Below the pieces are notes generated by a model. That model was not told the origin of the DNA, searched no databases, and was given only the letters and a program-made list of their open reading frames with translations. From positions 558,001-622,000 of the forward strand of contig CAWUCO010000268.1 in assembly GCA_963920705.1 (NCBI GenBank): 64,000 bases of DNA, given 5' to 3'. Shown here piece after piece: positions 27,701 to 40,500 of this stretch (its first letter is position 1; every line of letters begins with the position of its first letter). The DNA comes from Odiellus spinosus (Eukaryota > Arthropoda > Arachnida > Opiliones > Phalangiidae). Made by a program: the position numbers and the translations under genes.

Positions 27701-30080
27701 TAAAATTCAAAAGTTTTGTGTCCATTTGAATCCAATAATCTTGGATTTTTAAGCGATTTTGCTTAATTTTAACCAATTTTATAGTTGTCACGTTTTGGCA
27801 ATTTAGACAAAACCAAAGTCATTCGAAAGAGCAATTAATGGACAGTCTAAATAATAAGAGTTTTCAAAAATCCGTTGAAAAACAAGAAAAATATGGCCAA
27901 TTCAAGAAACCATACAATATCAAAATAGTCAAATTTCAGATTTTAAAAATTCGCTTTTTGATATTAGATGTTTTTTGAATTGTCCATATTTTCCATGTTT
28001 TTCAACGGATTTTCCAAAACTCTTGTTTTTTAGATAGACCAATATTTGCTCTTTCGAGTGGTCTTAATTTTGTCTAAATCGCTTAAAAATCAAAAGTTTT
28101 GTATCCATTTGAATCCAATAATCTTGGATTTTTAAGCGTTTTTGCTTAATTTTAACCAATTTTATATTTGTCACGTTTTGGCAATTTAGACAAAACCAAA
28201 GTCATTCGAAAGAGCAATTAATGGACAGTCTAAATAATAAGAGTTTTCAAAAATCCGTTGAAAAACAAGAAAAATATGGCCAATTCAAGAAATCATACAA
28301 TATCAAAATAGTCAAATTTCAGATTTTAAAAATTCGCTTTTTGATATTAGATGTTTTTTGAATTGTCCATATTTTCCATGTTTTTCAACGGATTTTCCAA
28401 AACTCTTGTTTTTTAGATAGACCAATATTTGCTCTTTCGAGTGGTCTTAATTTTGTCTAAATCGCTTAAAATTCAAAAGTTTTGTGTCCATTTGAATCCA
28501 ATAATCTTGGATTTTTAAGCGATTTTGCTTAATTTTAACCAATTTTATAGTTGTCACGTTTTGGCAATTTAGACAAAACCAAAGTCATTCGAAAGAGCAA
28601 TTAATGGACAGTCTAAATAATAAGAGTTTTCAAAAATCCGTTGAAAAACAAGAAAAATATGGCCAATTCAAGAAACCATACAATATCAAAATAGTCAAAT
28701 TTCAGATTTTAAAAATTCGCTTTTTGATATTAGATGTTTTTTGAATTGTCCATATTTTGCATGTTTTTCAACGGATTTTCCAAAACTCTTGTTTTTTAGA
28801 TAGACCAATATTTGCTCTTTCGAGTGGTCTTAATTTTGTCTAAATCGCTTAAAAATCAAAAGTTTTGTATCCATTTGAATCCAATAATCTTGGATTTTTA
28901 AGCGTTTTTGCTTAATTTTAACCAATTTTATATTTGTCACGTCTTGGCAATTTAGGCAAAACTTAAGTCATTCGAAAGAGCAATTAATGGACAGTCTAAA
29001 TAATAAGAGTTTTCAAAAATCCGTTGAAAAACAAGAAAAATATGGCCAATTCAAGAAACCATACAATATCAAAATAGTCAAATTTCAGATTTTAAAAATT
29101 CGCTTTTTGATATTAGATGTTTTTGAATTGGCTATATTTTCCATGTTTTTCAACGGATTTTCCAAAACTCTTGTTTTTTAGATAGACCAATATTTGCTCT
29201 TTCGAGTGGTCTTAATTTTGTCTAAATCGCTTAAAAATCAAAAGTTTTGTGTCCATTTGAATCCAATAATCTTGGATTTTTAAGCGTTTTTGCTTAATTT
29301 TAACCAATTTTATATTTGTCACGTTTTGGCAATTTAGACAAAACCAAAGTCATTCGAAAGAGCAATTAATGGACAGTCTAAATAATAAGAGTTTTCAAAA
29401 ATCCGTTGAAAAACAAGAAAAATATGGCCAATTCAAGAAATCATACAATATCAAAATAGTCAAATTTCAGATTTTAAAAATTCGCTTTTTGATATTAGAT
29501 ATTTTTTGAATTGTCCATATTTTCCATGTTTTTCAACGGATTTTCCAAAACTCTTGTTTTTTAGATAGACCAATATTTGCTCTTTCGAGTGGTCTTAATT
29601 TTGTCTAAATCGCTTAAAAATCAAAAGTTTTGTATCCATTTGAATCCAATAATCTTGGATTTTTAAGCGTTTTTGCTTAATTTTAACCAATTTTATATTT
29701 GTCACGTCTTGGCAATTTAGGCAAAACTTAAGTCATTCGAAAGAGCAATTAATGGACAGTCTAAATAATAAGAGTTTTCAAAAATCCGTTGAAAAACAAG
29801 AAAAATATGGCCAATTCAAGAAACCATACAATATCAAAATAGTCAAATTTCAGATTTTAAAAATTCGCTTTTTGATATTAGATGTTTTTTGAATTGTCCA
29901 TATTTTCCATGTTTTTCAACGGATTTTCCAAAACTCTTGTTTTTTAGATAGACCAATATTTGCTCTTTCGAGTGGTCTTAATTTTGTCTAAATCGCTTAA
30001 AAATCAAAAGTTTTGTATCCATTTGAATCCAATAATCTTGGATTTTTAAGCGTTTTTGCTTAATTTTAACCAATTTTATA
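24720..30080. repeat. Recent seven-monomer tandem duplication (2 x 2680 bp)
   Basis: Seen: every rare variant checked in about 24720-27400 has a partner exactly 2680 bases on. Examples are AAGCGATTTTGC (25071 and 27751), CATATTTTGCATG (26071 and 28751) and TTAGATATTTTTTG (near 26815 and 29495). Outside these limits the match fails: GTGTCC against GTATCC just before 24.72 kb, and CACGTTTTGG against CACGTCTTGG just after 30.08 kb. The edges are therefore about one whole seven-mer. Inferred: one unequal exchange, the youngest event I can resolve here. Confidence 0.8.
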
Positions 30081-32386
30081 TTTGTCACGTCTTGGCAATT
30101 TAGGCAAAACTTAAGTCATTCGAAAGAGCAATTAATGGACAGTCTAAATAATAAGAGTTTTCAAAAATCCGTTGAAAAACAAGAAAAATATGGGCAATTC
30201 AAGAAACCATACAATATCAAAATAGTCAAATTTCAGATTTTAAAAATTCGCTTTTTGATATTAGATGTTTTTGAATTGGCTATATTTTCCATGTTTTTCA
30301 ACGGATTTTCCAAAACTCTTGTTTTTTAGATAGACCAATATTTGCTCTTTCGAGTGGTCTTAATTTTGTCTAAATCGCTTAAAAATCAAAAGTTTTGTGT
30401 CCATTTGAATCCAATAATCTTGGATTTTTAAGCGTTTTTGCTTAATGTTAACCAATTTTATATTTGTCACGTTTTGGCAATTTAGACAAAACCAAAGTCA
30501 TTCGAAAGAGCAATTAATGGACAGTCTAAATAATAAGAGTTTTCAAAAATCCGTTGAAAAACAAGAAAAATATGGCCAATTCAAGAAATCATACAATATC
30601 AAAATAGTCAAATTTCAGATTTTAAAAATTCGCTTTTTGATATTAGATGTTTTTTGAATTGTCCATATTTTCCATGTTTTTCAACGGATTTTCCAAAACT
30701 CTTGTTTTTTAGATAGACCAATATTTGCTCTTTCGAGTGGTCTTAATTTTGTCTAAATCGCTTAAAATTCAAAAGTTTTGTGTCCATTTGAATCCAATAA
30801 TCTTGGATTTTTAAGCGTTTTTGCTTAATTTTAACCAATTTTATAGTTGTCACGTTTTGGCAATTTAGACAAAACCAAAGTCATTCGAAAGAGCAATTAA
30901 TGGACAGTCTAAATTATAAGAGTTTTCAAAAATCCGTTGAAAAACAAGAAAAATATGGCCAATTCAAGAAACCATACAAGATCAAAATAGTCAAATTTCA
31001 GATTTTAAAAATTCGCTTTTTGATATTCGATGTTTTTTGAATTGTCCATATTTTCCATGTTTTTCAACGGATTTTCCAAAACTCTTGTTTTTTAGATAGA
31101 CCAATATTTGCTCTTTCGAGTGGTCTTAATTTTGTCTAAATCACTTAAAATTCAAAAGTTTTGTGTCCATTTGAATCCAATAATCTTGGATTTTTAAGCG
31201 TTTTTGCTTAATTTTAACCAATTTTATAGTTGTCACGTTTTGGCAATTTAGACAAAACCAAAGTCATTCGAAAGAGCAATTAATGGACAGTCTAAATAAT
31301 AAGAGTTTTCAAAAATCCGTTGAAAAACAAGAAAAATATGGCCTATTCAAGAAACCATACAATATCAAAATAGTCAAATTTCAGATTTTAAAAATTCGCT
31401 TTTTGATATTAGATGTTTTTGAATTGGCTATATTTTCCATGATTTTCAACGGATTTTCCAAAACTCTTGTTTTTTAGATAGACCAATATTTGCTCTTTCG
31501 AATGGTCTTAATTTTGTCTAAATCGCTTAAAAATCAAAAGTTTTGTGTCCATTTGAATCCAATAATCTTGGATTTTTAAGCGTTTTTGCTTAATTTTAAC
31601 CAATTTTATATTTGTCACGTTTTGGCAATTTAGACAAAACCAAAGTCATTCGAAAGAGCAATTAATGGACAGTCTAAATAATAAGAGTTTTCAAAAATCC
31701 GTTGAAAAACAAGAAAAATATGGCCAATTCAAGAAATCATACAATATCAAAATAGTCAAATTTCAGATTTTAAAAATTCGCTTTTTGATATTAGATGTTT
31801 TTTGAATTGTCCATATTTTCCATGTTTTTCAACGGATTTTCCAAAACTCTTGTTTTTTAGATAGACCAATATTTGCTCTTTCGAGTGTTCTTAAATTTGT
31901 CTAAATCGCTTAAAAATCAAAAGTTTTGTGTCCATTTGAATCCAATAATCTTGGATTTTTAGCGTTTTTGCTTAATTTTAACCAATTTTATACTTGTCAC
32001 GTTTTGGCAATTTAGATAAAACCAAAGTCATTCGAAAGAGCAATTAATGGACAGTCTAAATAATAAGAGTTTTCAAAAATCCGTTGAAAAACAAGAAAAA
32101 TATGGCCAATTCAAGAAACCATACAATATCAAAATAGTCAAATTTCAGATTTTAAAAATTCGCTTTTTGATATTAGATGTTTTTGAATTGGCTATATTTT
32201 CCATGTTTTTCAAAGGATTTTCCAAAACTCTTGTTTTTTAGATAGACCAATATTTGCTCTTTCGAGTGGTCTTAATTATGTCTAAATCGCTTAAAAATCA
32301 AAAGTTTTGTGTCCATTTGAATCCAATAATCTTGGATTTTTAAGCGTTTTTGCTTAATTTTAACCAATTTTATATTTGTCACAATT

Positions 32387-35300
32387 TTGCAATTTAGACA
32401 AAACCAAAGTCATTCGAAAGAGCAATTAATGGACAGTCTAAATAATAAGAGTTTTCAAAAATCCGTTGAAAAACAAGAAAAATATGGCCAATTCAAGAAA
32501 TCATACAATATCAAAATAGTCAAATTTCAGATTTTAAAAATTCGCTTTTTGATATTCGATGTTTTTTGAATTGTCCATATTTTCCATGTTTTTCAACGGA
32601 TTTTCCAAAACTCTTGTTTTTTAGATAGACCAATATTTGCTCTTTCGAGTGGTATTAATTTTGTCTAAATCGCTTAAAAATCAAAAGTTTTGTGTCCATT
32701 TGAATCCAATAATCTTGGATTTTTAAGCGTTTTTGCTTAATTTTAACCAATTTTATATTTGTCAAAATTTTGCAATTTAGACAAAACCAAAGTCATTCGA
32801 AAGAGCAATTAATGGACAGTCTAAATAATAAGAGTTTTCAAAAATCCGTTGAAAAACAAGAAAAATATGGCCAATTCAAGAAACCATACAATATCAAAAT
32901 AGTCAAATTTCAGATTTTCAAAATTCGCTTTTTGATATTAGATGTTTTTTGAATTGGCTATATTTTCCATGTTTTTCAACGGATTTTCCAAAACTCTTGT
33001 TTTTTAGATAGACCAATATTTGCTCTTTCGAATGGTCTTAATTTTGTCTAAATCGCTTAAAATTCAAAAGTTTTGTGTCTATTTGAATCCAATAATCTTG
33101 GATTTTTAAGCGTTTTTGCTAAATTTTAACCAATTTTATATTTGTCACAATTTTGCAATTTAGACAAAACCAAAGTCATTCGAAAGAGCAATTAATGGAC
33201 AGTCTAAATAATAAGAGTTTTCAAAAATCCGTTGAAAACAAGAAAAATATGGCCAATTCAAGAAATCATAGAATATCAAAATAGTCAAATTTCAGATTTT
33301 CAAAATTCGCTTTTTGATATTAGATGTTTTTTGAATTGTCCATATTTTCCATGTTTTTCAACGGATTTTCCAAAACTCTTGTTTTTTAGATAGACCAATA
33401 TTTGCTCTTTCGAGTGGTCTTAATTATGTCTAAATCGCTTAAAAATCAAAAGTTTTGTGTCCATTTGAATCCAATAATCTTGGATTTTTAAGCGTTTTTG
33501 CTTAATTTTAACCAATTTTATATTTGTCACAATTTTGCAATTTAGACAAAACCAAAGTTATTCGAAAGAGCAATTAATGGACAGTCTAAATAATAAGAGT
33601 TTTCAAAAATCCGTTGAAAAACAAGAAAAATATGGCCAATTCAAGAAATCATACAATATCAAAATAGTCAAATTTCAGATTTTAAAAATTCGCTTTTTGA
33701 TATTCGATGTTTTTTGAATTGTCCATATTTTCCATGTTTTTCAACGGATTTTCCAAAACTCTTGTTTTTTAGATAGACCAATATTTGCTCTTTCGAGTGG
33801 TATTAATTTTGTCTAAATCGCTTAAAAATCAAAAGTTTTGTGTCCATTTGAATCCAATAATCTTGGATTTTTAAGCGTTTTTGCTTAATTTTAACCAATT
33901 TTATATTTGTCAAAATTTTGCAATTTAGACAAAACCAAAGTCATTCGAAAGAGCAATTAATGGACAGTCTAAATAATAAGAGTTTTCAAAAATCCGTTGA
34001 AAAACAAGAAAAATATGGCCAATTCAAGAAACCATACAATATCAAAATAGTCAAATTTCAGATTTTCAAAATTCGCTTTTTGATATTAGATGTTTTTTGA
34101 ATTGGCTATATTTTCCATGTTTTTCAACGGATTTTCCAAAACTCTTGTTTTTTAGATAGACCAATATTTGCTCTTTCGAGTGGTCTTAATTTTGTCTAAA
34201 TCGCTTAAAATTCAAAAGTTTTGTGTCCATTTGAATCCAATAATCTTGGATTTTTAAGCGTTTTTGCTTAATTTTAACCAATTTTATAGTTGTCACGTTT
34301 TGGCAATTTAGACAAAACCAAAGTCATTCGAAAGAGCAATTAATGGACAGTCTAAATAATAAGAGTTTTTAAAAATCCGTTGAAAAACAAGAAAAATATG
34401 GCCAATTCAAGAAACCATACAAGATCAAAATAGTCAAATTTCAGATTTTAAAAATTCGCTTTTTGATATTCGATGTTTTTTGAATTGTCCATATTTTCCA
34501 TGTTTTTCAACGGATTTTCCAAAACTCTTGTTTTTTAGATAGACCAATATTTGCTCTTTCGAGTGGTCTTAATTTTGTCTAAATCACTTAAAATTCAAAA
34601 GTTTTGTGTCCATTTGAATCCAATAATCTTGGATTTTTAAGCGTTTTTGCTTAATTTTAACCAATTTTATATTTGTCACAATTTTGCAATTTAGACAAAA
34701 CCAAAGTTATTCGAAAGAGCAATTAATGGACAGTCTAAATAATAAGAGTTTTCAAAAATCCGTTGAAAAACAAGAAAAATATGGCCAATTCAAGAAATCA
34801 TACAATATCAAAATAGTCAAATTTCAGATTTTAAAAATTCGCTTTTTGATATTCGATGTTTTTTGAATTGTCCATATTTTCCATGTTTTTCAACGGATTT
34901 TCCAAAACTCTTGTTTTTTAGATAGACCAATATTTGCTCTTTCGAGTGGTATTAATTTTGTCTAAATCGCTTAAAAATCAAAAGTTTTGTGTCCATTTGA
35001 ATCCAATAATCTTGGATTTTTAAGCGTTTTTGCTTAATTTTAACCAATTTTATATTTGTCAAAATTTTGCAATTTAGACAAAACCAAAGTCATTCGAAAG
35101 AGCAATTAATGGACAGTCTAAATAATAAGAGTTTTCAAAAATCCGTTGAAAAACAAGAAAAATATGGCCAATTCAAGAAACCATACAATATCAAAATAGT
35201 CAAATTTCAGATTTTCAAAATTCGCTTTTTGATATTAGATGTTTTTTGAATTGGCTATATTTTCCATGTTTTTCAACGGATTTTCCAAAACTCTTGTTTT

Positions 35301-35832
35301 TTAGATAGACCAATATTTGCTCTTTCGAGTGGTCTTAATTTTGTCTAAATCGCTTAAAATTCAAAAGTTTTGTGTCCATTTGAATCCAATAATCTTGGAT
35401 TTTTAAGCGTTTTTGCTTAATTTTAACCAATTTTATATTTGTCAAAATTTTGCAATTTAGACAAAACCAAAGTCATTCGAAAGAGCAATTAATGGACAGT
35501 CTAAATAATAAGAGTTTTCAAAAATCCGTTGAAAAACAAGAAAAATATGGCCAATTCAAGAAACCATACAATATCAAAATAGTCAAATTTCAGATTTTCA
35601 AAATTCGCTTTTTGATATTAGATGTTTTTTGAATTGGCTATATTTTCCATGTTTTTCAACGGATTTTCCAAAACTCTTGTTTTTTAGATAGACCAATATT
35701 TGCTCTTTCGAGTGGTCTTAATTTTGTCTAAATCGCTTAAAATTCAAAAGTTTTGTGTCCATTTGAATCCAATAATCTTGGATTTTTAAGCGTTTTTGCT
35801 TAATTTTAACCAATTTTATAGTTGTCACGTTT
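32387..35832. repeat. Three-monomer higher-order repeat, about three copies
   Basis: Seen: the variant GAGTGGTATTAATTTTG occurs near 32647, 33795 and 34944 (spacings 1148 and 1149). Each is followed one monomer later by GTCAAAATTTTGC and then GAATTGGCTAT. The third monomer differs among copies. It carries TCATAGAATATC in the first and AAACCATACAAGATC in the second and third, so the block was patched by exchange with other types. Confidence 0.7.
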
Positions 35833-37599
35833 TGGCAATTTAGACAAAACCAAAGTCATTCGAAAGAGCAATTAATGGACAGTCTAAATAATAAGAGTTT
35901 TTAAAAATCCGTTGAAAAACAAGAAAAATATGGCAAATTCAAGAAACCATACAAGATCAAAATAGTCAAATTTCAGATTTTAAAAATTCGCTTTTTGATA
36001 TTCGATGTTTTTTGAATTGTCCATATTTTCCATGTTTTTCAACGGATTTTCCAAAACTCTTGTTTTTTAGATAGACCAATATTTGCTCTTTCGAGTGGTC
36101 TTAATTTTGTCTAAATCACTTAAAATTCAAAAGTTTTGTGTCCATTTGAATCCAATAATCTTGGATTTTTAAGCGTTTTTGCTTAATTTTAACCAATTTT
36201 ATATTTGTCACAATTTTGCAATTTAGACAAAACCAAAGTTATTCGAAAGAGCAATTAATGGACAGTCTAAATAATAAGAGTTTTCAAAAATCCGTTGAAA
36301 AACAAGAAAAATATGGCCAATTCAAGAAACCATACAATATCAAAATAGTCAAATTTCAGATTTTCAAAATTCGCTTTTTGATATTAGATGTTTTTTGAAT
36401 TGGCTATATTTTCCATGTTTTTCAACGGATTTTCCAAAACTCTTGTTTTTTAGATAGACCAATATTTGCTCTTTCGAGTGGTCTTAATTTTGTCTAAATC
36501 GCTTAAAATTCAAAAGTTTTGTGTCCATTTGAATCCAATAATCTTGGATTTTTAAGCGTTTTTGCTTAATGTTAACCAATTTTATATTTGTCACGTTTTG
36601 GCAATTTAGACAAAACCAAAGTCATTCGAAAGAGCAATTAATGGACAGTCTAAATAATAAGAGTTTTCAAAAATCCGTTGAAAAACAAGAAAAATATGGC
36701 CAATTCAAGAAATCATACAATATCAAAATAGTCAAATTTCAGATTTTAAAAATTCGCTTTTTGATATTAGATGTTTTTTGAATTATCCATATTTTCCATG
36801 TTTTTCAACGGATTTTCCAAAACTCTTGTTTTTTAGATAGACCAATATTTGCTCTTTCGAGTGGTCTTAATTTTGTCTAAATCGCTTAAAATTCAAAAGT
36901 TTTGTGTCCATTTGAATCCAATAATCTTGGATTTTTAAGCGTTTTTGCTTAATTTTAACCAATTTTATAGTTGTCACGTTTTGGCAATTTAGACAAAACC
37001 AAAGTCATTCGAAAGAGCAATTAATGGACAGTCTAAATAATAAGAGTTTTCAAAAATCCGTTGAAAAACAAGAAAAATATGGCCAATTCAAGAAACCATA
37101 CAAGATCAAAATAGTCAAATTTCAGATTTTAAAAATTCGCTTTTTGATATTCGATGTTTTTTGAATTGTCCATATTTTCCATGTTTTTCAACGGATTTTC
37201 CAAAACTCTTGTTTTTTAGATAGACCAATATTTGCTCTTTCGAGTGGTCTTAATTTTGTCTAAATCACTTAAAATTCAAAAGTTTTGTGTCCATTTGAAT
37301 CCAATAATCTTGGATTTTTAAGCGTTTTTGCTTAATTTTAACCAATTTTATAGTTGTCACGTTTTGGCAATTTAGACAAAACCAAAGTCATTCGAAAGAG
37401 CAATTAATGGACAGTCTAAATAATAAGAGTTTTCAAAAATCCGTTGAAAAACAAGAAAAATATGGCCAATTCAAGAAACCATACAATATCAAAATAGTCA
37501 AATTTCAGATTTTAAAAATTCGCTTTTTGATATTCGATGTTTTTTGAATTGTCCATATTTTCCATGTTTTTCAACGGATTTTCCAAAACTCTTGTTTTT

Positions 37600-40500
37600 T
37601 AGATAGACCAATATTTGCTCTTTAGAGTGGTCTTAATTTTGTCTAAATCGCTTAAAAATCAAAAGTTTTGTGTCCATTTGAATCCAATAATCTTGGATTT
37701 TTAAGCGTTTTTGCTTAATTTTAACCAATTTTATATTTGTCACAATTTTGCAATTTAGACAAAACCAAAGTCATTCGAAAGAGCAATTAATGGACAGTCT
37801 AAATAATAAGAGTTTTCAAAAATCCGTTGAAAAACAAGAAAAATATGGCCAATTCAAGAAACCATACAATATCAAAATAGTCAAATTTCAGATTTTAAAA
37901 ATTCGCTTTTTGATATTAGATGTTTTTGAATTGGCTATATTTTCCATGTTTTTCAACGGATTTTCCAAAACTCTTGTTTTTTAGATAGACCAATATTTGC
38001 TCTTTCGAGTGTTCTTAAATTTGTCTAAATCGCTTAAAAATCAAAAGTTTTGTGTCCATTTGAATCCAATAATCTTGGATTTTTAAGCTTTTTTGCTTAA
38101 TTTTAACCAATTTTATATTGGTCACAATTTTGCAATTTAGACAAAACCAAAGTCATTCGAAAGAGCAATTAATGGACAGTCTAAATAATAAGAGTTTTCA
38201 AAAATCCGTTGAAAAACAAGAAAAATATGGCCAATTCAAGAAATCATACAATATCAAAATAGTCAAATTTCAGATTTTAAAAATTCGCTTTTTGATATTC
38301 GATGTTTTTTGAATTGTCCATATTTTCCATGTTTTTCAACGGATTTTCCAAAACTCTTGTTTTTTAGATAGACCAATATTTGCTCTTTCGAGTGGTATTA
38401 ATTTTGTCTAAATCGCTTAAAAATCAAAAGTTTTGTGTCCATTTGAATCCAATAATCTTGGATTTTTAAGCGTTTTTGCTTAATTTTAACCAATTTTATA
38501 TTTGTCAAAATTTTGCAATTTAGACAAAACCAAAGTCATTCGAAAGAGCAATTAATAGACAGTCTAAATAATAAGAGTTTTCAAAAATCCGTTGAAAAAC
38601 AAGAAAAATATGGCCAATTCAAGAAACCATACAATATCAAAATAGTCAAATTTCAGATTTTCAAAATTCGCTTTTTGATATTAGATGTTTTTTGAATTGG
38701 CTATATTTTCCATGTTTTTCAACGGATTTTCCAAAACTCTTGTTTTTTAGATAGACCAATATTTGCTCTTTCGAGTGGTCTTAATTTTGTCTAAATCGCT
38801 TAAAATTCAAAAGTTTTGTGTCCATTTGAATCCAATAATCTTGGATTTTTAAGCGTTTTTGCTTAATGTTAACCAATTTTATATTTGTCACGTTTTGGCA
38901 ATTTAGACAAAACCAAAGTCATTCGAAAGAGCAATTAATGGACAGTCTAAATAATAAGAGTTTTCAAAAATCCGTTGAAAAACAAGAAAAATATGGCCAA
39001 TTCAAGAAATCATACAATATCAAAATAGTCAAATTTCAGATTTTAAAAATTCGCTTTTTGATATTAGATGTTTTTTGAATTATCCATATTTTCCATGTTT
39101 TTCAACGGATTTTCCAAAACTCTTGTTTTTTAGATAGACCAATATTTGCTCTTTCGAGTGGTCTTAATTTTGTCTAAATCGCTTAAAATTCAAAAGTTTT
39201 GTGTCCATTTGAATCCAATAATCTTGGATTTTTAAGCGTTTTTGCTTAATTTTAACCAATTTTATAGTTGTCACGTTTTGGCAATTTAGACAAAACCAAA
39301 GTCATTCGAAAGAGCAATTAATGGACAGTCTAAATAATAAGAGTTTTCAAAAATCCGTTGAAAAACAAGAAAAATATGGCCAATTCAAGAAACCATACAA
39401 GATCAAAATAGTCAAATTTCAGATTTTAAAAATTCGCTTTTTGATATTCGATGTTTTTTGAATTGTCCATATTTTCCATGTTTTTCAACGGATTTTCCAA
39501 AACTCTTGTTTTTTAGATAGACCAATATTTGCTCTTTCGAGTGGTCTTAATTTTGTCTAAATCACTTAAAATTCAAAAGTTTTGTGTCCATTTGAATCCA
39601 ATAATCTTGGATTTTTAAGCGTTTTTGCTTAATTTTAACCAATTTTATAGTTGTCACGTTTTGGCAATTTAGACAAAACCAAAGTCATTCGAAAGAGCAA
39701 TTAATGGACAGTCTAAATAATAAGAGTTTTCAAAAATCCGTTGAAAAACAAGAAAAATATGGCCAATTCAAGAAACCATACAATATCAAAATAGTCAAAT
39801 TTCAGATTTTAAAAATTCGCTTTTTGATATTCGATGTTTTTTGAATTGTCCATATTTTCCATGTTTTTCAACGGATTTTCCAAAACTCTTGTTTTTTAGA
39901 TAGACCAATATTTGCTCTTTAGAGTGGTCTTAATTTTGTCTAAATCGCTTAAAAATCAAAAGTTTTGTGTCCATTTGAATCCAATAATCTTGGATTTTTA
40001 AGCGTTTTTGCTTAATTTTAACCAATTTTATAGTTGTCACGTTTTGGCAATTTAGACAAAACCAAAGTCATTCGAAAGAGCAATTAATGGACAGTCTAAA
40101 TAATAAGAGTTTTCAAAAATCCGTTGAAAAACAAGAAAAATATGGCCAATTCAAGAAACCATACAATATCAAAATAGTCAAATTTCAGATTTTAAAAATT
40201 CGCTTTTTGATATTCGATGTTTTTTGAATTGTCCATATTTTCCATGTTTTTCAACGGATTTTCCAAAACTCTTGTTTTTTAGATAGACCAATATTTGCTC
40301 TTTAGAGTGGTCTTAATTTTGTCTAAATCGCTTAAAAATCAAAAGTTTTGTGTCCATTTGAATCCAATAATCTTGGATTTTTAAGCGTTTTTGCTTAATT
40401 TTAACCAATTTTATATTTGTCACAATTTTGCAATTTAGACAAAACCAAAGTCATTCGAAAGAGCAATTAATGGACAGTCTAAATAATAAGAGTTTTCAAA

